Shown: positions 22,491 through 34,041 of the stretch, piece after piece
Layout: the number at the start of each line of letters is the position of its first letter
Numbering within the stretch: position 1 is the first letter of the stretch
Assembly (NCBI GenBank): GCA_900491605.1
Contig: UESW01004765.1
Span: 186,001 to 250,000 of the forward strand
From: Calamus simplicifolius
Taxonomy: Eukaryota > Streptophyta > Magnoliopsida > Arecales > Arecaceae
Direction: 5' to 3'
DNA length: 64,000 nt
Made by a program: the position numbers and the translations under genes
The notes under the pieces: model-generated
The model's input: the letters and a program-made list of their open reading frames with translations, nothing else
Told to the model about the DNA's origin: nothing
Database searches by the model: none

Positions 22491-23098
22491 ACCGACTTAT
22501 ATAGTTTTTGGTAAACCATTAAAGGAAACCACAATATAAAACTATATTAGCATTATTACATATATAACTAAATTATTTCTTTTACTCAACTAAGGTAATA
22601 ACAACTACTTAAATCATTTATAACTAAACCAATTTTCTTTTACACAACTAAGGTCCCTACCCTGCAAAGCCGGGCCACGGCTACGATCCTTGCCACGTGC
22701 TAGCAAGGACGAGGCACAGGTTCATGCCAGGCTAATGCTAGGGATTGGGTTCGGACCGGGCCGCAATGCGGTTCGTTCAATCATCGGACTTCACAAGCAA
22801 TCAAGTGTCCTTAATTAATTCCACCTTCACTCCATGTCTAAAAGGTAAGGCCCTATCCCATTCAAGAATATTTTTTGTGATATGTTATTCTGCTATTAAT
22901 TATCATCGATGGTTTATGTTGAAATTTCAGCAGCATTTTCCCATATGTTCTCCTAAATGTGTAGCATATATGCCACACTAGGAGAACGCATAAGCAAATA
23001 CAAACCGCAATCTCAACCAACGATGATTAATAGCAGACTAACATATCGCAAAAAATATTCTCAAACTGTCCATCAGGACAATTTGAGAATTTGCAAGA
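22491..23098. other. Unassigned junction DNA between truncated CACTA and truncated copia
   Basis: No coding frame or known terminus. It has three parts: an AT-rich part (22491-22655) with a repeated 'actaaggt' context, a GC-rich island (about 22655-22770, 'ccgggccacggctacgatcc'), and a foldback (22861-23092). Both neighbouring elements lack the end that faces this stretch. Confidence 0.6.
22861..23092. repeat. Long imperfect foldback (MITE-like or hairpin)
   Basis: The left arm 22861-22961 pairs with 22974-23063 around a short loop 'tagcatatatgc': for example 'aagaatattttttgtgat' with 'atcgcaaaaaatattct', 'tgctattaattatcatcg' with 'cgatgattaatagca', and 'atgttctcct' with 'aggagaacgca'. A second small hairpin follows (23058-23092, 'tctcaaactgtcc' with 'ggacaatttgaga'). 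No target duplication was identified. Confidence 0.75.
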
Positions 23099-25485
23099 CT
23101 AAGTATATCCAACAAGTTTTAAATCAGACTCTTTATAGACTAACCACTGGTCCTTAGTATTTCTCAAATACTTAAGAATTGTCTTAACAACTTGCCAGTG
23201 TTTTTCTCCTGGATCAGATTGGTATCTACTCACTACTCCTAGTGAGTATGCCACATCTGGTCTTGTACATGTCATGGTGTACATAATCGATCCTACTGCC
23301 GAAGCATATGGAATTTGACTCATACGTTCTCTTTTATTAGGAGTTGTCGGACAATCCTTCTTAGAAAGATGAATTCCATGGCCTATTGGAAGATAGCCTT
23401 TCTTGGAATTCTCCATGCTAAACCTCTTTAGCACTATGTCAATGTACGTAGATTGGGATAAACCAAGCATCCTCTTAGATCTATCTCTATAGATCTTCAT
23501 CCCGAGGATGTATGATGCTTCTCCCAGATCTTTCATGGAGAATTGTGATGATAACCATGTCTTTAGTCCTTGTAATGCAGGGACATCATTCCCGATTAAG
23601 AGAATATCATCCACATATAATACAAGAAATACAATAACGGAACCGTTAGCCCATTTATAAATGCAAGGTTCTTCTTTATTCTTAATAAAGCCATAAGATT
23701 TGATCACTTTATCAAATCGTATGTTTCAACTCCTAGATGCTTGCTTAAGTCCATAAATAGACTTCTGTAGCCTGCACACTTTAGACTCGTCTTCAGATAT
23801 AAAACCTTCAGGCTGTATCATATACACATGTTCTTCTAAATCACCATTTAGAAAAGTGGTTTTAACATCCATTTGCCAAATCTCATAATCTAAGTGTGCT
23901 GCTATAGCTAGCATAATCTGAATGGATTTTAGTATTTCCACAGGAGAAAACGTTTCGTCATAGTCAATACCATAACGTTGACGATACCCCTTGGCAACCA
24001 GACATGCTTTATAGGTCTCAACCTTTCCGTCTGCGCCTCTTTTCCTCTTGAAAACCCACTTACACTCTATGGGTTTTATCCCTTCGGGTGGGTCAACTAA
24101 TGTCCATACATTATTGTCCTTCATGGAATCAAGTTCGGATTTCATGGCATCAAGCCATTTATTAGAGTCAGTCCTTTGCATAGCATCCATATAGGTGATC
24201 GGATCCTTGTTGTTCTCATCGAGTTCAACAGGATCATCGTTCTGGACCAAGAAACCTAAGTATCTGTTCGGTTGATGTGGTACTCTACCAGATCGCCTTA
24301 ATGGTGCATCTAAAATGGGTTTTGAGTTTGATCTAATCAACTCAGATTCTAAGGGTTCACTAGTTTGTGTTGTTCCTTCTACTTGATGAACTTCCTCAAG
24401 TTCAACATTAAAGCTATTTATTCCTTCACTAAGGAACTCCTTTTCAAGAGAAAATGCTCTATTACTAATGAACAACTTTTGTTCTTCAGTATTGTAGAAG
24501 TAATATCCTTTGATTTCTTTCGGATAGCCGATGAAAAAATATTTGTCAGATTTGGGTTCAAGTTTGTCTGATTTTGCACGTTTCACATAAGCTGGACACC
24601 CCCAGACTCTCAGATAGATGATTACCGGTTTATGTCCATACCACATCTCATGTAGAGTTTTTGAAACAGACTTACTTAGAACCTTATTGAGAATATTACA
24701 AGCTGATTCTAATGCATATCCCCAAAAGGATATTGGCAAGCTTGCAAAACCCATCATGGACCGAACAATGTCTAACAGAGTTCGATTCCTCCTTTCGACA
24801 CACCGTTATGTTGTGGTGTTCCTGGAGGAGTCCATTGGAAGAGAATCCCATTCTCCCTTAAATATGTCACAAAGTCATTGGAAAGGTATTCGCCTCCTCG
24901 ATCTGATCAAAGGATCTTAATACATTTTCCTGTTTGTTTTTCTACTTCTTTATGATATTATTTGAACATTTCAAACGATTCAGATTTATGTCGTATAAGA
25001 TAGATATAACCGAACCTAGAAAGGTCGTTTGTAAAAGTAATGAAGTAGTAATATCCACTTTTGGCATAAGTGCTCATTGGTCCACATACATCAGTATGTA
25101 CTAGACTTAATAGCTTTTTAGCTCTTTCACCTTTTCCAGTAAAAGATGACTTGGTCATTTTACCAAGAAGATAGGATTCATAGGTAGTTAATGATTCACA
25201 ATCATCAACTTAAAGGATGCCCTCCTGAGTTAACCTGTTTAATCTGTTCTTATTGATATGACCCAGCCGATGGTGCCAAAGGTAAATGTCTGTGACATCA
25301 GTTGTTCTAGGGCGCTTACTTGATTTGTACACTACATTCACAGGCTGTGATAATATATAAATGACATTAGATAAATGCCCAGTCATTAGAGTGACTCCAT
25401 TCATAATGATATTCAAAGTAACATCCTTTATTGAAATTTCATAATGACTTTTGGCTAGAAGGCCTACAGAAATTACATTCAACAA
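23099..25485 (-). pseudogene. pol: copia-1 pol: integrase, reverse transcriptase, partial RNase H
   Basis: 25210-25485 is the gag-pre-integrase segment ('YLWHHRLGHINKNRLNRL'). 24958-25158 begins the integrase core ('SLVHTDVCGPMS'). The central integrase near 24780-24950 is broken by frameshifts and stops. 23726-24757 is a 343-codon segment with 'SFWGYALESACNILNKV' and the RT start '[20 protein letters not shown]'. 23099-23707 carries the catalytic '[12 protein letters not shown]' and '[15 protein letters not shown]' and runs into 'DLKLVGYT', where the element ends. The domain order integrase before RT is the copia order. Inactive. Confidence 0.9.
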
Positions 25486-25571
25486 GAACGTTGGGCAAAA
25501 ATGACAATCATTTAGTATAATGACATTTCTATTGAAAACTATTTCAAGAACTCCTAATGCCAGAACTGGAA

Positions 25572-26609
25572 CTAATCTTCCATTGCCGACATTAAGGAAT
25601 CTTTCATTATCCTCAAATTTTTAGTGACCTGTAGTCTCTGCAATGAATTGCAAATGTTAAAAGGACTCCCGGTATCCAATACCCAGGTTTGATTATCATA
25701 TACAGAAAAATTACAAGGTGTTATCATAAAAATACCTTGTTGAGCAACATCTTGCCCCTTTTTCTTCTTCGGCCTATTTGGATCAAGTGTGGCAATGTAA
25801 AGAGGACAGTTCCTCTTCCAGTGCCCTTGCATCTTGCAATGAAAGCATTCAGCTTGACTTTTATCAACTTTCTTCTTCTGCATCTGACCCCTTATAGATG
25901 TCCTAGCATGTTGCACCTTTTTCTTATTCTTTTTCTTCTTTCCTTTCCCGAAGGGTTGACGTCCTACCTTAGATCCTTCAACCACATTAACCAAACCCTT
26001 AGAGAGCTGGTTATCCTTCTTAAAGTTCTGTAACAACCCCAACAAACCGTGGTAGTTGACTGCAGGCTTTGTCATTCGAAAATGAGTAAAGAAAGGTCGG
26101 AAGGATGTAGGCAAGGAATTCAGGATCGCATCTTTTCCCAACTGCTCATGTAGGGGAAAGCCGAGCTTGCTTAGCAGTTCTATCTTCTCGATCATGTACA
26201 ATACATGATCAGTGATAGGAGATCCATCCCTCATTCGAGCATTAAAAATAGCACAACTAGTCTTGTGCCTTTCAACGTCGTCAGGTGTGCCGAAAGATTC
26301 ATTCAACGCTTGAATGATTTCTTCTGGCTGAGCATTCTCGAACCGGCGACCGAATTCATCGTTCATTGCTGCTAGCATGATGCAACGTACGCTAGTTCTA
26401 TCATTGAGCCACTTCTGATAAGTGTCTTTCTCAGAACTTTGTGTGTTTGCATCATGTGTCTTTGGTGCAGGATTATTAAGAATATATAGAATCCTCTCAT
26501 GCTTAAGGACGATCTTAAGTTTTCTAAACCAGCTATTGAAATTTGAACCATTCAACTTGTCACTATCCAATAGGGACCTTAATGATAAATTAGTGGTCAT
26601 TTTCTGCAT
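25572..26609 (-). pseudogene. gag: copia-1 gag-protease segment
   Basis: A 345-codon open frame from ATG at 26609. The N-terminus has the copia gag pattern ('LNGSNFNSWFRKLKIVL'). UBN2-like gag follows. A Lys-rich stretch precedes an intact zinc knuckle 'CFHCKMQGHWKRNC' (CX2CX4HX4C). 'WVLDTGSPFNICN' supplies the aspartic protease active site near the end. A stop at 25572 separates it from the rest of pol. Confidence 0.9.
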
Positions 26610-28230
26610 AAGAAAAAATTAAAGTTTATTGGTATATAAATTGATTCAGTCTAAAGACTTGGACTTTAGTCTACAGATTCTCTCACTATTTTGTTTAAAT
26701 TGGCATCCTCTACACCCCAATTCGACGAATTATTCTCAATTCTTTAGCGGGCACTAAGATCTACATAGACTACATACAGGCCCAAGTGAAGCTTGGCCAA
26801 CCCATATGCATCTAAGAGTAGGTTCAAAACCAATTGTTTCTCAAAATAATTTTTAGTGTTTAGTTTTGCCCCATGTACCTCTTCAGCAGGCATGGAGTGC
26901 CTCCACTGAAAGTTCTGGTTAGGTCCAACCATTAAATGATATAATCAGTGTAACCTATCAATAGACAACCAAGCCCGAGTGAAGCTCGGCTCACCTGACT
27001 GTCTATTTAATAGTTACGCTGACTTATCATATAATGAATGATAATTCTGATGGTTGACAAGCAACAGGCATGGAGTGCCTCTAATGATTATCAAGACATC
27101 GGACTCATTATCACCCACCTTAATGGGAGGCTATGATCTAGTTATCATATAACTATTTCATTTTAAGGACCTAATAATTTTAGAGGATTTTATAATTTGA
27201 AGACAAATTGACTAATCAAGTTCTCCCACTAAATGTATGAAATGGGTAGAATGAAACAAGATTAAGTCAGGTTAAGTGGTACCTAAATCAGTCAGACTGA
27301 TTTCCTTACAGGCATGGGTCAACCCGAATCAGGTAAATGATCTGAATCATAAATGGTTCACCACATTGACCAGGTGAGTGAGATCGATGGGAGGGATATG
27401 CCATTAACTCGTTAAAGACGCATCAATACGAGTAGCTCCCAATAAAAAACCATTTGATCGTTGATCCTAGAGCAACTTGCCAACTCACCTTGACATCATA
27501 TGGTTAACCAATTCTGATTTGACCATCTAAGAGATTCATGCTCAACCACGGAGCCTAATCTACTTCCATTTGGTTTAATCAAAGAGAAGGACATGATCAA
27601 CTACAACTATTGTTTGATTTAGAGCATTCTTAACCTAATCTAATTAGATTTGTTCAAATACTCTTTTAGTCCAGTTGATTTAAACCTTAGGGTCTAACCC
27701 TTTATAGACCCGATTTAGCTAACCCAAAAGATTAAATATATTTCATGTTTACATGTCATATATTTCAATCAAGCATCACATGTATTATGTTACTACTCAT
27801 AATTGCTATATTTAGATCATATCTAAAGAGATTATGAATTAACATTTGACATTCAAATTAGACTCTCATAAATATTTGTATGTTTCATAACATAGACATC
27901 ATGCCATCATATATCATATCTATGTTTTATACTAAACATGCAAATATCATGCTTTTATACAACATCAATATGTATCAAATATAAAACATCTTTTGAGAGT
28001 GCGTGTAATCTATGTTTTGATGCATAAGCTCAATTTAAATTATCTTTGGATTGAGCATCAATGATAAAACAATAGCACGGCAATATTTCACATAATACCT
28101 CATTGAATGGGTAATTTGGATTTTCAATCCATCTGTGACCATATAGCCTTGCGATTAGTTTTAGCCATAATTACATAATTAATTAGAACATTAATTTACA
28201 TGCAATAAATTAGATCAATAAGAAACCATT
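26610..28230 (-). other. copia-1 untranslated leader
   Basis: Lies between the primer-binding site and gag. No long frame. The phrase 'ggcatggagtgcctc' occurs twice (about 26890 and 27067) in a similar context, and 'cccgagtgaagctcggctc' has internal complementarity, so local RNA structure is possible. Confidence 0.6.
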
Positions 28231-28242
28231 GCTCTGATACCA
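28231..28242 (-). other. copia-1 primer-binding site (initiator tRNA-Met)
   Basis: 'gctctgatacca' on the plus strand is the exact complement of TGGTATCAGAGC and lies 2 bases from the LTR end at 28245. Confidence 0.92.
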
Positions 28243-28244
28243 TT

Positions 28245-30389
28245 TGTTGGGAGAGTTAATCCCGAGGCATGCATATTTTAAAATTTGATAATAATTATCA
28301 ATGCGAAAATTTAAAGATTACATATTAATCTTTCTAACATGCATCAAGATCATATCTTTGCCTTATATTATAAGATCGTTTGATCTAAGTATTGCATATA
28401 AATTAAATAATTAAGATCATATCTTAATCTTCAAGATGAGAAGTTATACTACTCATCTTGAAGCCTGCCTTAAGATCTAAGGATCAAATCACTCACCTTA
28501 AGAATAGTAGATAAATCCTTTGTGTTCTGCAGCCGTTCAATCGTTCGGCCTCTAGTATTGTCCACGCGAAGCCCCCGAATGATCGGATTCCCGGGAGTGC
28601 TAGCTCACGGAAAAATAATTTTGCTGATCTTGAATTCTTCCACTTGAATCTTCCTTCAAGATCCACCAAGCTTTTGCTAACACTAAAATCACACCAGAAT
28701 TTTCTGTTCTAACTCTTAGAACTGTAACACTTGGTTCTAACTGTTTAGAATTTTTGATCTCTTTTGATCTTGTGTTGTATTATCTGGTGAGGGATATCCT
28801 CTATTTATAGTTTCATATTAGCCAGCATATTGAATTCTAACATTTAGAATTCCGCTGTTTTTGTGAAAACCAAAGAGACATATTAAATTCACACACTTAT
28901 CAATGCATGAAGAGTTGTGTGGAGTGCTCTTCCAAAAAGGCACATTAATTCACACGCTTGTCAATGCATGGAAGAGTTGTGTGGAGTGCTCTTCCAAAGA
29001 GGCACATTAATTCACACACTTGTCAATGCATGGAGAGTTGTGTAAAGTGCTCTTCCAAAGAGGCACATTTAGCAAAATTTATTTTTCTTGAGCTTGGGAA
29101 TCATTTAAAGAAGACTAAAAGTTATAAATTAAATTCTGCATGAGAATTTAATTTCTCATGAGATGAGATTTTAGTTATCTCATCATGTGAGAAAACCTTT
29201 TTCACACATGGGGTTTGGATTTTTGGTTTTAAGCTAATTTAATTTTATTGGATTAAACCAATATAGATCATGGTCCTAGCCCAAATCAAATTTGCCTAAT
29301 CCTGAATCTATTTAAATCCAAATCAAATCAAATTTCAAATCAATATTTGAAATCGATTAGTCCTTCTAGTAGACTTAAACCAAATTGAATCTTATTCACT
29401 TATACTTAATCCAATTGAGATAATTCAATCAATCAAATTGATTAATTAAATCATATACGATTCTCAATCGTTGATCAGCAAATAGATCATCCTAAGAAAC
29501 TTCTATGCGTGTGACTCTCTAGGTTCGAACTTAAGCCGGTAGCATAGAAACAATTTTCTATACTAATCGATGTGCCCATCTAGCAATGGAACCCGACGTC
29601 CGGATAGGTCGAAGAGTTACCGAGCAAACTCAAAGAACCCTAAGAAACAGTTACCGTATAATTCATCCTCTTGACCATAAATGCTAAGGATGGCTTAAGA
29701 GCCTGTCAACTCTAAACAGCAAATCCATAAAGTGATTTCAATTTTAGTGATCATGTGACTTTCACATGAAGTGCCTTGGCCAAGGTCTTGCTAAATTGAA
29801 ATACAAGCATTTCTCCTTTTAATGGGATAGGTCAAATTCTATCTTGATCCACAACTGACTACCACAAGTACTTGACTGCACCTAGTAACCTTTCGTAGCT
29901 GGATTAGAAATCCAGGTGGTCCGGCACCTAAGTACAATGAGTTTCTTGTAAGCCACTGGTTGTGATCTTCAGGTCTAAAGGATACTTATACCTATATCTT
30001 CTCGGATTAACTCTTAACAGTAGAGTATCCGGAAATGAGTCACGTTCGGTGAAATGTACTCCTACACTTTTACCTGTATGTCATACCAGTGTCTCTACAC
30101 TCCTTGGTTAAGAAGACAACCAACAAATATGATATACAACGTCCTATAATTGATAGTACTATAGCCCTGTCATAGTATATCATTTGGTCATGAACTCTTT
30201 TAAGGACCTTCAAAGATAAATCCTCCTTTATCGTGAAGGAAGATCCTGAGGGCTTCATTACTATTAGGAGTTTTAAGATGTTCTTATAATGAATAAACTG
30301 CCAAATAACTTTTATTAATATATCAATTTATATACAATTTACATCAGCACAATCATCAAATGATTGGCTTTAGGATACAATTCCCAACA
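28245..30389 (-). repeat. copia-1 5' LTR
   Basis: About 2.15 kb, bounded by TGTTGGGA and TCCCAACA, which are inverted complements. It contains three tandem copies of a 62-bp unit (28885-29070). The partner LTR is absent from the window. Confidence 0.9.
28885..29070. repeat. Three tandem 62-bp repeats in copia-1 LTR
   Basis: Units contain 'ttcacacacttgtcaatgca' and 'gagtgctcttccaaagaggc', with few differences between copies. In the LTR such repeats are candidates for promoter or enhancer elements; that is inference. Confidence 0.9.
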
Positions 30390-32010
30390 CTTGGACCTTA
30401 GCAGTCCGAGTAGAATGATCAGAGGACCTCAGTCCTAGACCTTGGCCCAGGATGGCCGTATCTGATGATTCATAGGAAGGGCCTGTAGCCGTAATAGCCA
30501 AAGCTTTCACCCCCAGCTGACCCTTGGCCTGACATGCTTCAGAGGACCCTAGATCAGCATTCAAATGCTGTAGCTCATGAGATTTCACTTGTTTAGCTTT
30601 AGAGGTGGAGGCATAACCTTTTCCTTTCTTTATATCCAGCTTAGTAATTAGCCGAGGGGCCAGATACTCCGCCGGACGAGCCCGCTTAAGGGGACCCGAA
30701 AAAGCATCCCTTCCCCCCAAAGTACTGACTCCACCAGAATCCATTACTAGAGAAGCAAATGGGTTCTTATTCAGCAAAGATTGGGAATTAACAACTTCAG
30801 AACCCTGGAACTCAGAAGCTGTCGGCACGCCCTCACTCAAACCGGCATGCTCTGAGTCCCTTGGCACAGTAACCTCCATAGAAACAGACACCTCCTTCTC
30901 CCCATGAAACTAACCTGAAGCCTCAAACTGCTTGACAACCACCTTAAGGCCTCTTGCACCCCTTCGACGAGCCACCTTCAACGGTGCAGCCCACCCCTCA
31001 ACCGACGGCTTCGGAACAGAGGATGGAGAAGACAATGTCATCCGTGGAGCAGAGGATTCAGGATCCGACAGCTTCTTCCTCCTAGCCTCCACCTGGGATG
31101 CCGGAACCTCCTTACGCTGCCGGACAGCAGCCATCTACGACCCAAATAGGGGAGCATCGGTCACCATCTCTGCATCAGCCCTGGTCGAAGAAGAGCAGCA
31201 ACCGGAGAGATGCAACGAGCCACAAAGCGGGCAGATACCTTCCAGCTGCTCAAAAACGAACTGTTGCCAGAACGGCCTGTTCATCCCCCTCACATGAGAC
31301 CCCAGCCGGAGAGGAGAATAGAGCTCCACACGAGCACAAACACGAGCATAGCCCCCCCTGTTCATCGCCAGGGTTGCCAAATCAACAAATAAGAACTGAT
31401 CCGTCGGCGCGATGATCTCCCAGAGAATCTCCTCCCTCTAGAATTCGATCAGCAGATTGGGAAGTCTTATCCACGGAGAGCAGAGGAGATAGCATCAGCC
31501 GATGGGATGAATTCCGACCTCCAGACTTCAGACGCTACAGGTTGGCCATTGATCACCCATGGCCGCTGCAACACCATGTCACGGGCAGCAGCATCAGCAA
31601 ACCGGAAGATGTGGCACCGGAACGCCAGGCTAAGGGGGGACAATCTTGCCGGGAATACCTTCTCGCTGGAACTCTCTGATGAAAGCCTTCGCAGGAACCC
31701 ACCGATGGAAGGTCCTCACCAAAACGGCCCGCTGCTGCCATCCCATAGATTCAGCCTCAAGCTCAGCCATCGTGACTTGGACCACGTCGGGAAAGCGGGC
31801 CTCCAACATCGTCGCCTCAGCCGTCGATGGAGAAAAAGAAATCCACTGATAGCTTGCTTCCGCTGCCCGTCTCCTAGGATTTCGGCCATCGGGACCACCA
31901 TCCGATGCCATAGGAAAGAAGGGGGGGACAGGGGAGACAAAGACCAGAGAGCAGGACCCACATTAACAAAGAAGATCACCATAGATCAATCCGAAAAGGA
32001 ACTAATGCAC
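30390..32010 (-). pseudogene. LINE-A ORF1 (DUF4283 and zinc knuckle)
   Basis: Minus-strand pieces in shifted frames. 31630-31911 starts 'MASDGGPDGRNPRR' and contains the DUF4283-type block with 'MGWQQRAVLVRTFHRWVPA'. 31135-31380 contains 'EGICPLCGSLHLSGCC', a zf-CCHC_4-type knuckle. 30910-31134 and 30370-30891 are the low-complexity C-terminal part. ORF1 of plant L1 LINEs is an RNA-binding chaperone. The copy is nearly identical to 38862-40364. Frameshifts make it a pseudogene. Confidence 0.82.
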
Positions 32011-32019
32011 TAATCTTAA

Positions 32020-32433
32020 AGCAGGAGAACAGAAGAACCACGGAGCCTACCCCTTGCCTTTGTCTCTAAACTTGATAGATTTTTAAAAATCTTTTTTTAT
32101 CCCTATTTTATCTTCATTTAACACTTCCAAACAAGCGATGTTCGACGGATGAGTTTCTCTCTTTGCTCCGCTTGGCTCAAATTTGGGCAAGAGGATTTTG
32201 TTAATCGAGGCCGTACATCGCCTTGAGGACAGCCGGCGGATGGAACGCAGCAGTTGGATCGGGCGACTCGGTTTGCAGGTGGTCGCCTTGCCTTTCGCTG
32301 GTCCTGCGGGCAACACACCAAAATTCTCTTCTCCCGCTCATCGCAAGTGAGATGGTGGCTTTTGTAACGAAGAAAACCTTGGATAATAGCCATTATCTAC
32401 TCGCTCGGAAAAAACGGAGATCTCGCCACCGCC
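32020..32433. promoter_or_regulatory. Duplicated upstream region of PrimPol (copy A)
   Basis: Almost identical to about 40490-40880 upstream of the real gene, including the GC-rich part ending 'gccaccgccatgg'. No clear TATA box. It separates the LINE ORF1 start from the PrimPol ATG. Promoter activity is inferred from position only. Confidence 0.4.
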
Positions 32434-32912
32434 ATGGCGTACGATCCCAAGGACGACGTCGATCGACTATTCGCTTGCTTCAAGTGCGGAACCTCCACTC
32501 CGGGTGCGTCTCCTTCCTTCTCTATTTCCTCTTCAAATCCTAATCTCTTCAAGTGCGGTCGCCATGGCACCGCCTCTTGGCATCCAACATCGCTCTGGCT
32601 CTCCGTCTCCCTCCCTTTACCCAACCCTAACCCCACAAAACCCTAAATCCTATGTCTATTGATGCGCATTGATATTTCTGTCACTTTTCGATCCATCTTT
32701 TTATCGTATTACAACCCAAATCCTCTGATTTTCGATTTTTGTCGTCCTATTTGGGATGAAATGACCTGGAATCCGCGCTGAAAGAAAGGAAATCACGGCT
32801 GGAGAGATCCAAGAGACCGAGCTTGGGGAAAGAGGGAGCTTCTGCAGTGCCCGAATTGGTGACATCAACCTCATCTAGGCAACATGAGCAGGTTTCACTA
32901 GATGAAGAGAAG
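32434..32912 (+). pseudogene. Duplicated PrimPol exons 1-2 (copy A), acceptor lost
   Basis: Exon 1 (32434-32503) and exon 2 (32770-32912) match 40881-40950 and 41217-41359 almost base for base and keep the frame. The acceptor of intron 1, AG at 41215-41216 in the downstream copy, is GG at 32768-32769 here. No exon 3 follows; copy A runs into a copia gag fragment at about 33045. It could yield only a short aberrant transcript. I treat it as a pseudogene created by tandem duplication of the gene's 5' end. Confidence 0.82.
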
Positions 32913-33044
32913 GTAGAGTTTCTCCTCGCTATTTCAAAGTTTGATTACGTTAATAATTGGTTTTATTGGCTGTGAGATTTGCTGTCTCAAGCTTTTTTTT
33001 TTTTTTTTTTTTGGAAGAGATTGCTTTTTTGCGATCGTTTTGAT

Positions 33045-33979
33045 TGGGTAATAGGCCAAAATACACCTAAATATCTTAATGGGCCGGGAAAGTCCATCAC
33101 CGTCCTTGTCCTTTTTCTTATCCTTTTCTTTTTCTCGTTCCATTTTTGATACAAATCTCTTCTTGTGGAAGAGCCTCCTTCTTTGCATAAATTTCTTGAA
33201 TTTTCGTGCAAGGAGGGCTGTCTCATCATCATCATCATCTTCATCATCGCTGCTGCTTACTTCCTTTTCTGCAGCTTTGAGGACGATGGTCTTCTTCTTT
33301 CTTGACTCATCCTCATTGACATGTTGTTTAACTTGAAGCTCATGAGTCATCAGCGAACCAAGAAGCTCTTCCAATGGTAGGATGTTTAGATCTTTGGCTT
33401 ATTGTATGGCTGTCACCTTGGCTTCCCAAGTCCTTGGAAGTGACCTAAGAATTTTACGAACAAGCTCAGAGTTAGTATATACTTTTCAAGACTTTTTAAA
33501 CCATTCACAATATCAGTGAATCTAGTAAACATGCATGTGATGGTTTCATTTTGTTCCATGGTAAATAATTCATATTTATGAACCAAAATATTTATCTTTG
33601 ATTCTTTTACTTGGTTTGTTCCTTCATGTGTTATTTCTAACCTATCCCAAATTTCTTTTGCGGAATTACATGTTGAGATTCGGTTGAATTCATTAGAGTC
33701 TAAGGAACAATACAAAATGTTAATGACTTTAGCATTTAGTTGTGCCATTCTCCTATCATTATCATTCCAATCCCTTTCGGGCTTAGGAACAATAGTGCCA
33801 TCTACTACGTATGTGGGTGTACTAGGTCCATTTATTATTACTCCCCATAATTCATAGTCAGAAGCTTGAATGAATATTCTCATTCTAGCTTTCCAATATG
33901 AATAGTTGGTTCCATTAAATAACGGAGGTCTATTCGTAGAATGACCTTCAGCAAAACATGAACCACTTTGTGTTGTCAT
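33045..33979 (-). pseudogene. gag: copia-2 gag fragment
   Basis: 33413-33979 starts with ATG and carries 'PPLFNGTNYSYWKARMRIFI' (DUF4219-type start) and 'CNSAKEIWDRLEITHEG' (UBN2-type gag). A frame change near 33400 leads to 33045-33374 with 'MEELLGSLMTHELQVKQ', an acidic 'SSDDEDDDDDE' run and a Lys-rich tail. The zinc knuckle and all of pol are lost at the junction. Confidence 0.88.
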
Positions 33980-34027
33980 AAGGATCTTTAGCCCTTGATC
34001 GTGAGATCAAATTCTAAATGAGCACTT

Positions 34028-34039
34028 GCTCTGATACCA
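34028..34039 (-). other. copia-2 primer-binding site
   Basis: 'gctctgatacca' is the complement of the initiator tRNA-Met site and lies 2 bases from the LTR start TGTTGGCCC at 34042. Confidence 0.9.
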
Positions 34040-34041
34040 AT

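Larger units (their letters stand above)
23099..30389 (-). mobile_element. Ty1/copia retrotransposon copia-1, truncated at its 3' end
   Basis: In minus orientation: 5' LTR (28245-30389), tRNA-Met primer-binding site (28231-28242), a leader of about 1.6 kb, gag-protease, integrase and reverse transcriptase. The sequence stops at 23099 inside the RNase H region, so the 3' part of pol and the 3' LTR are absent. The intact LTR end abuts LINE ORF1 sequence at 30390 ('cttggacc'), so copia-1 inserted between LINE ORF1 and ORF2. Confidence 0.9.

Noticed and set aside
22486..23098. Right terminus of the CACTA transposon
   Set aside because: No TTTTTGTAGTG-type end or GCGACG subterminal array is present in this stretch.
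32434..32646. Small independent protein starting at the copy A ATG and reading through intron 1
   Set aside because: The frame after 32503 is intron sequence, Ser/Pro-rich, and equals the intron of the downstream gene; the 24 real residues are exon 1 only.
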